Shown here: positions 17,886 through 26,547 of the stretch, in pieces
How the letters are laid out: each line of letters begins with the position of its first letter
Numbering within the stretch: the first letter of the stretch is position 1
Assembly: GCA_009693985.1 (NCBI GenBank)
Contig: SHWE01000005.1
Span: 1-61,871, forward strand
Length of the DNA stretch: 61,871 nt
Direction of reading: 5' to 3'
Source: Alphaproteobacteria bacterium
GTDB taxonomy: Bacteria; Pseudomonadota; Alphaproteobacteria; Micropepsales; Micropepsaceae
Notes under the pieces: generated by a model
The model's input: only the letters and a program-made list of their open reading frames with translations
Database searches by the model: none
Told to the model about the DNA's origin: nothing
Program-made: the position numbers and the translations under genes

Positions 17886-18032
17886 TTAATTCTTGCGCGC
17901 ATCCCAAACGAAATCCAGTTCATTCAGACGGCTGCGGCGGTCTTCGCTTAACTCGGCTTGTTGCCTTCGCTGAAAGCTAACCCACACACCCAGCCGATAC
18001 CCATCTTCGGTGGTGTGAGCTTTCGGAACCAT
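17886..18032 (-). pseudogene. Helicase-associated (HA) domain fragment
   Basis: A 48-codon ORF whose whole product reads as one HA repeat: DGYRLGVWVSFQRRQQ (10-25), then LSEDRRSRLNELDFVWDARK. The pattern DG..LG.W...QR, then a leucine-rich helix ending F.WD, is that of the HA domain (PF03457), found in tandem in large helicase-like mobile or defence proteins. No helicase part is present. It starts 9 nt downstream of, and in the same frame as, the stop of the molybdopterin-enzyme gene. This is most likely a stranded domain from a larger lost gene, though a tiny free-standing HA protein is possible. Confidence 0.6.
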
Positions 18033-18041
18033 GCAGGCGCT

Positions 18042-20438
18042 CTAGCCGGCTTTGCGCGCCGCGCCGGCGCCGATCAATTCCACGATCCGGCTGGGCGAGA
18101 TCGGCGCTTCGCTGATCTTCACGTCGAAGGGAGCAAGCGCATTCTCGACCGCGGCGATGATCGCGGCGATCGCAGGGATGGTTCCGCTTTCGCCGGCGCC
18201 CTTGACGCCGATCGGATTCAGCGGCGATGGCGTCTCCATGTGATGCAGCTCGACATGCGGCACATCGGTCGCGCCCGGCAGCAGATATTCGCCGAAATTC
18301 ACGTTCAGCGGCTGCGCATTGCCGTCATAGATCATGCGCTCGAAGAGGGCATTGCCGACGCCGTGCGCGACACCGCCCTCGACCTGGCCCCGCACCACCA
18401 TCGGATTGATGACATTGCCGCAATCGTGCATCACGATGTAGCGCGCGATCTTCACCTCGCCCGTTTCCACGTCCACCTCGACTTCGGCGACATGGGTGCC
18501 GTTGGAATAGGTCGATTGATCGGGCGTGAAATAGGATGTGTGCTCGATGCCGGGCGTCAGGCCGCCGGCCATCGAAACGCCCGGCATGCCCGCCGCCTTG
18601 AAGGCGAGATCGCGAAAATGCCTGCGCTTCTCGGGGGCGCCCTTCACTTGCGCGAAATGGTTGTTGAGCTCGATCTCCTCGGGCGCGACTTGCAGCATGT
18701 CGGCGGCAAGGAGCTTCAGCTTCTTGGCGACTTCGATGGAAGCCAGATGTGCCGATGAGCCCGCATTCACTGCCGTGCGCGCCGCGAAGGTGCCCATGCC
18801 GAACGCGATGGTCGCGGTGTCGCCGGTGACGACCGCGACGTCCTCATAATCGATGCCCAATTGATCGGCCGCGATCTGCGCCAGGATCGTCTTGTGCGAT
18901 TGGCCGTGCGGGGTCGCGCCCGTATACAGGCTCACCTTGCCGGTGGTGGAGACGCGCACCGTCGCACCCTCATAGGGCCCGAGCCCGGTCGCCTCGACCG
19001 CGTTGCTCAGCCCCATGCCGATATAGCGGCCCTTTGCACGCGCCTCCTTCTGGCGTTGCGCAAAACCGTCATAGCCGGCCGCTTCCAGCGCCGTCGCCTG
19101 ACAGGCCGGATAATCGCCGCTGTCATAGGTGACGGGCCGCCCATCGCGGAAGACGATACCGACCTTGTAGGGCATCTGCTCCGGCGTGATGAAATTGCGC
19201 CGCCGCACCTCGGCTGGATCGAGCTTCAGCTCGCGCGCGACGCGATCCATCAGCCGCTCCATCACGAAGACACCGGCGGGCCGGCCGGCGCCGCGCACCG
19301 GCGTCGTCGAAATCTTGTTGGTGAAGGCAACCACCACATCCATTTTGAAGGACGGAATCACATACGGGCCCGGCACCGTCGTCGCCGCGATCCACGGAAC
19401 GGTCAGCCCCCACGGCAGATACGCGCCATCATCATGCACCATGCGGCCGCGTAGCCCGCGAATCTTTCCGTCCGCATCGGTGGCGATCTCGACGTCCCAA
19501 TATTCGTCGCGCTCCTGATGGGTGGCGACGAAATTCTCGCGGCGGTCCTCGATCCATTTGACGGGGCGCCCAAGCTTCTGCGCCGCCACCGCGACCACCG
19601 GATATTCGGGATAGAGCGCGCCCTTGGGCCCGAAGCCGCCGCCGACATCGGGCGTGATCACATGCATCTGATGGTCGTTGAGGTCGAGAGCATCGAGAAG
19701 CGCGCGCTTCATGCGGTGCGAGCCTTGCGAGGAGATGTAGACGGTGAACGTCTCCGTAACATCTTCGTAGCTCGCCACTAGCCCTCGGCATTCCATGAAG
19801 AACGGCCCGCCGCGATGGGTGTGCAGGCTCTCTTTGAAGATATGCGTCGCGCCCGAGAAGGCCGTCTCATTGTCGCCATGGCTGAATTTGATGTGGGCGC
19901 AGATATTGCCTGGCGTGCCTTCATGCGCACGCGGCGCGGTCTCCGCGATGGCCGCAAGGCAATCGGAGGCAGCGGGCAAGATCTCGTAATCGACCTCGAT
20001 AAGGGCGGCCGCGTCCTCGGCGATATGGCGACTGTCCGCCACCACCATCGCGACGGGTTCGCCGACATAGCAGGCCTCGATCGGCACCAGCGCCCACGGC
20101 GTGAAGAGCTGACTGATGGCAGGGTTCGGCACCAGAAGCGTGAACGGCTTCTGCGCCGGCGCGGGCAAATCCGCATGCGTGAGGACGAGATGCACGCCGG
20201 AGAGAGCGTTCGCCGCCGCGACGTCGATGCTCTTGATCCTGGCGTGCGCATGCGGGCTGCGCACGAAACACGCGTGCAGCGTGCCGGGGAGGCGAATGTC
20301 GTCAACATAACGGCCGCGCCCCGTGGTCAGCGCACGGTCTTCCAAGCGTTTGACGGGCGCGCCGAAATATTTGGGGCGGTTGGCCCCGGACGGTGCGCTG
20401 GGCGCGCTCGCCCCGCCATCGGTGATTTTTGCCGACAT
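18042..20438 (-). CDS. Xanthine-dehydrogenase/CO-dehydrogenase family molybdopterin-binding large subunit
   Basis: Molybdenum hydroxylase catalytic subunit of 798 residues. It has the Ald_Xan_dh_C N-terminal domain (GAPVKRLEDRALTTGRGRYV near 17-36), then the MoCo-binding domain. The signature VRGAGRP lies near residue 378 and is closer to the form II (not true CO-oxidising) type. The catalytic Glu is E750 in GVKGAGESG. ATG 20438 is used; the longer open frame upstream overlaps the divergent UbiD gene and has no family sequence. The [2Fe-2S] and FAD subunits normally encoded beside it are absent, so electron transfer partners must come from elsewhere. The substrate may be an aromatic or N-heterocyclic compound (inference). 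Confidence 0.88.
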   Translation of the reverse strand: MSAKITDGGASAPSAPSGANRPKYFGAPVKRLEDRALTTGRGRYVDDIRLPGTLHACFVRSPHAHARIKSIDVAAANALSGVHLVLTHADLPAPAQKPFTLLVPNPAISQLFTPWALVPIEACYVGEPVAMVVADSRHIAEDAAALIEVDYEILPAASDCLAAIAETAPRAHEGTPGNICAHIKFSHGDNETAFSGATHIFKESLHTHRGGPFFMECRGLVASYEDVTETFTVYISSQGSHRMKRALLDALDLNDHQMHVITPDVGGGFGPKGALYPEYPVVAVAAQKLGRPVKWIEDRRENFVATHQERDEYWDVEIATDADGKIRGLRGRMVHDDGAYLPWGLTVPWIAATTVPGPYVIPSFKMDVVVAFTNKISTTPVRGAGRPAGVFVMERLMDRVARELKLDPAEVRRRNFITPEQMPYKVGIVFRDGRPVTYDSGDYPACQATALEAAGYDGFAQRQKEARAKGRYIGMGLSNAVEATGLGPYEGATVRVSTTGKVSLYTGATPHGQSHKTILAQIAADQLGIDYEDVAVVTGDTATIAFGMGTFAARTAVNAGSSAHLASIEVAKKLKLLAADMLQVAPEEIELNNHFAQVKGAPEKRRHFRDLAFKAAGMPGVSMAGGLTPGIEHTSYFTPDQSTYSNGTHVAEVEVDVETGEVKIARYIVMHDCGNVINPMVVRGQVEGGVAHGVGNALFERMIYDGNAQPLNVNFGEYLLPGATDVPHVELHHMETPSPLNPIGVKGAGESGTIPAIAAIIAAVENALAPFDVKISEAPISPSRIVELIGAGAARKAG

Positions 20439-20502
20439 GGGCGATGCAATAAAGGGCCGCGCCCGCTTTGCAAAGAGCGCGGATGGCTCCATTCTCCCGG
20501 CC

Positions 20503-22158
20503 ATGAACGAGCAATCGCGCCAAGCCGGGACCGCCATGGCCCCTCTCGACTTCCAGGAGCATCTTGCGGCGCTGGAAGCCGCCGGTTTGCTGGTGCGCGT
20601 CGACCGGCCGATCAACAAGGACACCGAGATGCACCCGCTGGTGCGCTGGCAGTTCCTCGGCGGCGTGCCCGAGGACGAACGCCGCGCCTTCCTGTTCACA
20701 AATGTTATCGATTCCAAGGGAAGGCGTTACGACATTCCGGTCGTCGTGGGCGCGCTCGCGGCCTCCCCGCGCATCTACGCCATGGGCATGGGCAAAGCGG
20801 TCGGCGACATCGGCAAGGCCTGGAACGAAGCCCTCGCCCATCCCATCCCGCCGGTGCGGGTGAACGCCGCGCCCTGCCAGGAGAGGATCATCGAAGGCGA
20901 GGATTTGAAACGGCAAGGCGGCGGACTTGCGAGCCTGCCGGTGCCGGTGTCGACGCCCGGCTTCGACTCCGCGCCCTATTTGACCGCGACGCTCTGCATC
21001 ACGCGCGATCCCGAGAGCGGCGTGCAGAACATGGGCATGTATCGCGCGGCGCTGAAGGCGACCGATCGGCTCGCCGTGCGCATGGTGGCGCGGCCCGGCG
21101 GCGCCGGCGGCTATCTGCATTGGCTCAAATATCGCGAGCGAAAAGAAAAGATGCAGATCGCCATCGTGCTCGGCGGCGCGCCCATCGTCTGCTTCACCGC
21201 GCCGCAGAAATTCGCCGTCGATATGGATGAGGTGGCGGTCGCGGGCGGCGCCGCGGGCGCGCCCATCCGCATTGTCAAAGCGCGCACCGTCGATCTTGAA
21301 GTACCCGCCGACGCCGAAATCGTCATCGAAGGCACCATCGACACCGAAATCCTCGAACCCGAAGCGCCGTTCGGCGAAAGCAACGGCTATGTCGCGCTCG
21401 AAGCCTTCAACATGCCGATGCAGGTAACGGCGATCACGATGAAGAAATCGCCCGTGTTCCCGGCCATCATCAGCCAGGTGACGCCGTCGGAATCGAGCGT
21501 CATCAAGAAGGTCGCCTATGAGCCGCTGTTCCTGGCGCATTTGCGCGATCAGTTGGCGGTCAAGGGCATCAAGCGCGTCGTCATGCATGAGCGCCTGACC
21601 AATCTGCGCCCGGTGATCTTCCTGCAATTCGCGCCCCAAACGCCGCGCACCGAAGTATGGCGCGGGCTCGAGGGCGCCTCTATCCTGCAAGCCGGTTGCG
21701 GCAAGATCGTCATCGCGGTCAGCGACGACATCGATCCCGAATCCGTCGACGCCGTGCTGTGGTCGCTCGCCTATCGGTCCAATCCGATAGAAGACGTGCA
21801 TCTGGTGCCCTATCACGGCAGCCTTCAGGGCGCGCAATACGGGCCGAAGAAAACCAATTCCGCGATGCTGATCGATGCGACGCTGAAAGGTCAGATGCCG
21901 CCGCTCGCGCTGCCGGCGCGCGAATTCATGGAGAACGCGAAGAAAATCTGGGAGGAGCTTGGCCTGCCCGCTCTGACCGTCGCTTCGCCGTGGCACGGCT
22001 ACACGCTGGGCGACTGGACCGAGGTTTGGGATGGGTTCGCGCGCGCCGCGGCGGCCGGCGATTGGGAAAAGACCGGCGCCGAGACGTTGAAACGCGTGCG
22101 CAAGGGTTTGAAACCCGAGACGCTGGTGAGCACGGTGGAGAAAAAGGACAAGCCCTAA
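20503..22158 (+). CDS. UbiD-family (de)carboxylase, copy 1
   Basis: Prenylated-FMN-dependent decarboxylase family protein, 551 residues. Visible landmarks are QNMGMYRAALK near 178 (the N-x-G-x-Y-R core) and EPEAPFGESNGY near 286, which supplies the catalytic acidic residues. The C-terminal trimerisation part follows. ATG 20503 is chosen; ATG 20536 is possible. It is divergent from the molybdopterin subunit with a 64-bp spacer containing the palindrome CTTTGCAAAG (20466-20475), and convergent with a DctA-type carrier (stops overlap by 4 nt). No UbiX flavin prenyltransferase is in the window, so cofactor supply is from elsewhere. The substrate is probably an aromatic or unsaturated acid. Confidence 0.88.
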   Translation: MNEQSRQAGTAMAPLDFQEHLAALEAAGLLVRVDRPINKDTEMHPLVRWQFLGGVPEDERRAFLFTNVIDSKGRRYDIPVVVGALAASPRIYAMGMGKAVGDIGKAWNEALAHPIPPVRVNAAPCQERIIEGEDLKRQGGGLASLPVPVSTPGFDSAPYLTATLCITRDPESGVQNMGMYRAALKATDRLAVRMVARPGGAGGYLHWLKYRERKEKMQIAIVLGGAPIVCFTAPQKFAVDMDEVAVAGGAAGAPIRIVKARTVDLEVPADAEIVIEGTIDTEILEPEAPFGESNGYVALEAFNMPMQVTAITMKKSPVFPAIISQVTPSESSVIKKVAYEPLFLAHLRDQLAVKGIKRVVMHERLTNLRPVIFLQFAPQTPRTEVWRGLEGASILQAGCGKIVIAVSDDIDPESVDAVLWSLAYRSNPIEDVHLVPYHGSLQGAQYGPKKTNSAMLIDATLKGQMPPLALPAREFMENAKKIWEELGLPALTVASPWHGYTLGDWTEVWDGFARAAAAGDWEKTGAETLKRVRKGLKPETLVSTVEKKDKP

Positions 22159-23444
22159 GCTGGCGCGCCGCGCTTCAATTCTGCATCCAGCGTTTTCTCA
22201 TCGACGCCGCGTTCCAATTTCGCGATTACGATGGTGGCGAGCGCGTTACCGAGCACATTAACCGGCACGAAAGCCGACGACAGCAGCCGGTGCACGCCGA
22301 GGATCAAGCCGACGGCGGCAACGGGAATGATATTCGTCGCCGACAGCGTGGACGCGAGTATCACGATGGCCGAGCCCGCGACTCCGGCGCCGCCCTTGGA
22401 CGTGAACAGCATGATCGCGAGAAGCCCCAATTGCTGGCCGAGCGTCAGATCGATTCCGACAGCCTGCGCCAGGAATACCGATACGGTCGCGAAATAAAGA
22501 CAGGTGCCGTCATGGTTGAAGGCGTAGCCCGTCGGCAACACCAGCGCGACAAGCGACTCGTCCACGCCCAGCGCGCGCAGCTTCGCATTGATGCGCGGGA
22601 AGACGGACTCGCTCGAACTCGTGCCGACGACCAGAATCAATTCGGCGCCGATATAGCGCGCGAGGCGAACGAGGCTGATACCGAACCAACGCGCGATGGA
22701 CCACAGCACGAGAACCACGAACAGCGCGCAGCAAATATAGAACTCCAACACCAGCTCGCCGAGCGACAATAGCGACGAGGGGCCGAATTTCCCCACCGTA
22801 TAGGCAATGGCCCCGAACGCACCCAACGGCGCGAGCACCATCACGAAGCCGATCATCTTGAAGAGGATTTGCGTGATCGTCTGGATGCCGTCGATGACGG
22901 GCTTGCCCTTGGGACCGATGGCCAGCAGCGCGAAAGCGAACATCAGCGAGAAGAACAGCACCGGGATCACATCGCCATCGGCGAAGGCGCCGACCGCGCT
23001 CGACGGCACAAGATTGAGCAGGAACTCGCCGAAGCTGATGACCCTCGCCGTCTCCGTGACCGACGTCACGCTTCTGTCGGTGAAGGTCGCGGGATCGATA
23101 TTCATGCCTGCGCCCGGCTGCCACAGATTGACCAGCACCAAGCCCAGGACGAGCGCGAGCGTGGTGACGATCTCGAAATAGATCAGCGCCTTGATGGCGA
23201 CGCGTCCGACGCGCTTGGCTTCCCCGACGCTGGAGATGCCGTGCACCACGGTGCAGAAGATGATGGGCGCGACCAGCATGCGCACCAGCCTGATGAAGAG
23301 ATCGCCGAGCGGCTTCATCGCATCGGCGCTTCCGGGCCAGATCGTGCCGACGGCGACGCCGAGCAGCATCGCGACCAGGATTTGCAAGGACAGATCGCGA
23401 TAGAACGGACGTCGTACTTTGCGGGCGATGGCGGCGTCGGTCAT
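22155..23444 (-). CDS. Dicarboxylate:cation symporter (DctA/GltP family)
   Basis: Sodium- or proton-coupled dicarboxylate importer of 429 residues. The family signatures are the serine-rich hairpin GTSSSESVFPR near 278 and PTGYAFNHDGT near 308, followed by LFTSKGGAGV near 355. ATG 23444 lies 1 nt past the stop of the upstream gene (TGATATG), so it is coupled to it. It is the last gene of a three-gene minus-strand operon after an amidohydrolase and a 4,5-dihydroxyphthalate-decarboxylase-like protein. That suggests import of an aromatic or aliphatic dicarboxylate for this operon (inference). Confidence 0.9.
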   Translation of the reverse strand: MTDAAIARKVRRPFYRDLSLQILVAMLLGVAVGTIWPGSADAMKPLGDLFIRLVRMLVAPIIFCTVVHGISSVGEAKRVGRVAIKALIYFEIVTTLALVLGLVLVNLWQPGAGMNIDPATFTDRSVTSVTETARVISFGEFLLNLVPSSAVGAFADGDVIPVLFFSLMFAFALLAIGPKGKPVIDGIQTITQILFKMIGFVMVLAPLGAFGAIAYTVGKFGPSSLLSLGELVLEFYICCALFVVLVLWSIARWFGISLVRLARYIGAELILVVGTSSSESVFPRINAKLRALGVDESLVALVLPTGYAFNHDGTCLYFATVSVFLAQAVGIDLTLGQQLGLLAIMLFTSKGGAGVAGSAIVILASTLSATNIIPVAAVGLILGVHRLLSSAFVPVNVLGNALATIVIAKLERGVDEKTLDAELKRGAPA

Positions 23445-23445
23445 A

Positions 23446-24345
23446 TCAGGCTCCGGCCGCGCCGAGGATGCGGGCGGCATCGGCGAAGAGTTCTTCGGCC
23501 GAAAGCTTCCTCGGGATGAGCCCCTGGTCGAGCGCATAAGCGATGATCTGGTCCAGCGACTGGCTGACGGCGCCGATGCCGAAACGCAAGGGATCTTCGG
23601 CGCCGGTGGCAAGCTCCTTCGCCGCCGCAGGGCTTTCCTTCAGCACGCGATAGACCTCGCGCACGACATCGGGGCGCGCTTTGACGATGTCCTCGCGTAG
23701 AATCGCCAGATGATTGATCGGCACGCCGCCATGACGTGACGCCCATTTCTTTCCTTGCGCCTCGTGGTCGGGGATCAGATGCTTCAGCGGCCCCTCTTCC
23801 GCGACATCGCCGAGGATCGCCGCATCCAGCTCGCCATCGAGCAACATCTGCTTGATGATCTTGCCTTCGGGGGCGCGCTCGACGATGGGCGGGTCCTTAT
23901 ATTCGGCGACATGCGGATCTTCGAACGTCACCCAGACGATGGAATCGAGATCGACGCCGTAATCTTCGGCGAGGAAGCCGCGCACCCAGGCGCCCGTCGT
24001 CTGCGTGTAGGCGCGCACGCCGACGCGCTTGCCGTTCAGATCGCGGGACGTCAACGGCCCCTTGGCGGAATTGTAGAAGATCGTGTGGTGCTGGTTGCGC
24101 CCGACAATGGTGGCCGGCAACAGCACATAGGGTTTGCCGAAGATTTTCGCCTGCAAGAAGGTGACGATGGCGAGCTCGCCGAAATCATATTTGAGATCGC
24201 GCACGATCGCCTTGAACTGCGTGTTGGCGACCTTGACCTCGAAATAATCGAAATTCACCAGCGGCGATGAGACCGCGCCGCTTTTCAGCGCCTTGGTGTT
24301 CGGATGGTTTCCGAGCAGCGAATGCAAGGTGACGGGCTCGCTCAT
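23446..24345 (-). CDS. 4,5-dihydroxyphthalate decarboxylase-like protein (periplasmic-binding fold)
   Basis: Cytoplasmic protein of 299 residues with no signal peptide. It resembles Pht5-type 4,5-dihydroxyphthalate decarboxylases, which share the solute-binding-protein fold. The telling stretch is VRAYTQTTGAWVRGFLAEDY near 110-129, followed by D-x-D-S-I-V-W-V. It follows the amidohydrolase by 1 nt and precedes DctA by 1 nt, forming a tight operon. A decarboxylase beside a dicarboxylate carrier and an amidohydrolase fits degradation of an aromatic dicarboxylic acid. Annotation pipelines often call such proteins ABC receptors; the missing signal peptide argues against that. Confidence 0.78.
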   Translation of the reverse strand: MSEPVTLHSLLGNHPNTKALKSGAVSSPLVNFDYFEVKVANTQFKAIVRDLKYDFGELAIVTFLQAKIFGKPYVLLPATIVGRNQHHTIFYNSAKGPLTSRDLNGKRVGVRAYTQTTGAWVRGFLAEDYGVDLDSIVWVTFEDPHVAEYKDPPIVERAPEGKIIKQMLLDGELDAAILGDVAEEGPLKHLIPDHEAQGKKWASRHGGVPINHLAILREDIVKARPDVVREVYRVLKESPAAAKELATGAEDPLRFGIGAVSQSLDQIIAYALDQGLIPRKLSAEELFADAARILGAAGA

Positions 24346-24346
24346 A

Positions 24347-25198
24347 TTATTTGTCCGCCAGCGTCGGATACAGCAGTTGCGCGGTGCCTGCGAAAATCCA
24401 TTCGCGGTCGCGCTCGGGCAGAAATTTCAGAACCTCTTGCGCCAAGGCCACCAGCTCGGACAACGACCTTTCCGATGCCGGATAGTTCGAGCCCCAGGCG
24501 ATGCGGTTGGCGCCGAAATCGCCCACCAGCCGCCCGAAGAAGCTATCCGGCGTCGCTTTGCCCAGATGGGCGCCGAGCAGATTACGCTCCGTAACTTTCA
24601 AAAAGACATTCGGATAGGCCGCCAGACCCCAAAGAGAATCGGCGCCCGCATAGGGCGGCCCGTCTTCCTGAACCGGGCGCGCCAGATGATCCAGGATGAT
24701 GCGCAATTTCGGAAAGCGCTTCAGAACATTCACCACTTGCGGAATGCCCTTCGCCGTCATCTGCAAGCAGACGGGAAGGTTCTTCGCTTCCGCCAATCCC
24801 CAGCCCGGAAAGCTGCGCTCGTCATCCAGCCAATCGGCCTGGCCCGGCATCGTGCTGCCCGTGGTGAAGAGGCGCAATCCGGTGAGGCCCTTGCTCTTCC
24901 AATGATTCATGGTCGCCACCGCGTCGGGCGCGACGATGTCGCAGGAGAACACACCGGCGAAACGCTCCGGATGCGCTTTGACCGCATCCGCGACATAGGA
25001 ATTGTCGTGGCCGTAACAGGTCGAGGCCTGCACCAGCGCGGCTTTGCTGACCCCGGCCTTGTCCTGCTCCACGATCATCTGCTCGTAGGAGACAGGCCGC
25101 TCGCGCGACCAATCGGATTGATGGCCGCCGATGGGAGCGCGCGGATAAGTCTGCGTGTCGGTGGAAATGACGTGCGGGTGGATATCGATGAATTTCAT
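24347..25198 (-). CDS. Amidohydrolase_2-family TIM-barrel hydrolase/decarboxylase
   Basis: Metal-dependent enzyme of 283 residues. It starts MKFIDIHPHVIS, with the HxH motif at residues 7-9 where the metal binds, a further conserved His in LRIILDHLARP near 168, and an Asn/Ser-rich WGSNYPASE near 242 where family members usually have the catalytic Asp. The replacement of D by N in WGSN rather than WGSD is worth noting. Relatives hydrolyse lactones (2-pyrone-4,6-dicarboxylate, LigI) or decarboxylate aromatics. It leads the operon with the decarboxylase-like protein and DctA. Divergent from the MetE-like gene across a 185-bp AT-richer spacer. Confidence 0.85.
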   Translation of the reverse strand: MKFIDIHPHVISTDTQTYPRAPIGGHQSDWSRERPVSYEQMIVEQDKAGVSKAALVQASTCYGHDNSYVADAVKAHPERFAGVFSCDIVAPDAVATMNHWKSKGLTGLRLFTTGSTMPGQADWLDDERSFPGWGLAEAKNLPVCLQMTAKGIPQVVNVLKRFPKLRIILDHLARPVQEDGPPYAGADSLWGLAAYPNVFLKVTERNLLGAHLGKATPDSFFGRLVGDFGANRIAWGSNYPASERSLSELVALAQEVLKFLPERDREWIFAGTAQLLYPTLADK

Positions 25199-25383
25199 AA
25201 TCGAGTCAGCGTCCCTGATGCATTGATGCCGGTCAATAAACCTTAGACAGATTGGCTCACAACATCCAATTCGAACCGCTGTTTAAGCCATAGATTTTGA
25301 TTAAGTACATCCTCATGGGCGACACGGTTGTAGCGCTTTCGGATTTCTTCTAGTCGTATGGCGAAAACACCGGACGACGCCCC

Positions 25384-26547
25384 ATGAAACGCAGCACCGA
25401 CCGCATCCTCACCACCCATGTCGGCAGCCTGATCCGGCCCCAGGCGCTGCTGGACCAGTTGCGCGCGCGTCAGAAGGGCGAGCCCAACGAAGAGGCCTAT
25501 GAGGAGTGCCTGAAGGACAGCGTCGCCTGGGTGGTGCGCCGCCAAGCCGAAGCCGGAATCGACGTCGTCGATGACGGCGAATACGGCAAGAACATCTCCT
25601 GGGCCCAATATGCGCTGGAGCGGCTTTCCGGTTTCGAGCGCCGGCCGGTGCCGCTGGACAAAAATCCGTTCGTCGCCGGCGCCGACCGCGCCCGCTTCAG
25701 CGAATTCTACGCCGAGATGGATGCCGCCCAGCCGCCCTCGTCCGATTGGGAATCGGTCTGCGTCGGCCCGCTCACCTATACGGGTCTCGACGCGTTGAAG
25801 CGCGACATCGACGACATCAAGACCGCGCTCAAGGGTGTGAACGTAACCGAAGCGTTCCTGCCGGTGGCGGCGCCCGCCAGCGTCATCCCCGACCGCAAGA
25901 ACGCCTATTACAAAAACGACGAAGAGATGTTCGAGGCGCTGGCGGCCGCGATGCGCACCGAATATCGCACCATCGCGGAATCCGGCCTGCTGCTGCAACT
26001 GGACGATGCGCGCGCCGCCGTCACCTATGACCGCATGGTGCCGCCCGCGAGCTTCGCCGATTACCGCAAATGGCTGGAGCACCAGATGGAGGTGCTGAAC
26101 CACGCCATCGAAGGCATTGCCCCCGAGCGCATCCGCTATCACGTCTGCTGGGGAAGCTGGCCTGGCCCGCACACCACCGACGTGCCCTTGCAGGATATCG
26201 TCGACATTCTGATGAAGGCGAATGTCGGCGCCTTCCTGATCGAAGGCGCCAATCCGCGCCACGAGCATGAATGGACGGTGTGGGAGAATGTGAAACTGCC
26301 GGAGGACAAGGTGCTGATCCCCGGGGTCATCAGCCATGCCACCAACATCGTCGAGCATCCCGAACTGGTGGCGCAGCGCATCGTGCGTTATGCGAAGGCT
26401 CTGGGGCGCGAGAACGTGATCGCCGGAACCGATTGCGGCTTCGCGCAAGGGCCGTTCCACCGGCGCGTTCATCCTTCGATCATGTGGGCGAAATTCGAAG
26501 CGCTCGCCGAAGGCGCGAGGATCGCCAGCAAGAAATTGTGGAGTTAA
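25384..26547 (+). CDS. Cobalamin-independent methionine synthase C-terminal-like (MetE-like) protein
   Basis: TIM-barrel zinc protein of 387 residues resembling only the catalytic half of MetE. It begins ILTTHVGSLIRP, the classic start of this subfamily. Likely zinc ligands are His and Cys in YHVCWGSW near 256-263 and Cys in GTDCGF near 354. The folate-binding N-terminal half of MetE (about 400 residues) is absent, so it is not an ordinary methionine synthase; relatives act as methyltransferases or alkyl-thiol lyases of unknown substrate. No SAM or cobalamin riboswitch is recognisable upstream. Its TAA overlaps the TAA of the convergent esterase as TTAA. Confidence 0.85.
   Translation: MKRSTDRILTTHVGSLIRPQALLDQLRARQKGEPNEEAYEECLKDSVAWVVRRQAEAGIDVVDDGEYGKNISWAQYALERLSGFERRPVPLDKNPFVAGADRARFSEFYAEMDAAQPPSSDWESVCVGPLTYTGLDALKRDIDDIKTALKGVNVTEAFLPVAAPASVIPDRKNAYYKNDEEMFEALAAAMRTEYRTIAESGLLLQLDDARAAVTYDRMVPPASFADYRKWLEHQMEVLNHAIEGIAPERIRYHVCWGSWPGPHTTDVPLQDIVDILMKANVGAFLIEGANPRHEHEWTVWENVKLPEDKVLIPGVISHATNIVEHPELVAQRIVRYAKALGRENVIAGTDCGFAQGPFHRRVHPSIMWAKFEALAEGARIASKKLWS

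Larger units (their letters stand above)
17324..18041. other. 718-bp low-GC gap with gene remnants
   Basis: The longest stretch without a normal-sized gene. Its composition from about 17480 on looks much less GC-rich than the flanks. It holds a 56-codon small ORF (17555-17725) and a 48-codon helicase-associated-domain ORF (17886-18032), both on the minus strand. I see no terminal inverted repeats, tRNA or integrase. The mix suggests an eroded acquired segment. Confidence 0.5.

Noticed and set aside
25199-25383. Possible SAM or cobalamin riboswitch before the MetE-like gene
   Set aside because: No recognisable conserved boxes or stem arrangement; the spacer is short and divergent.
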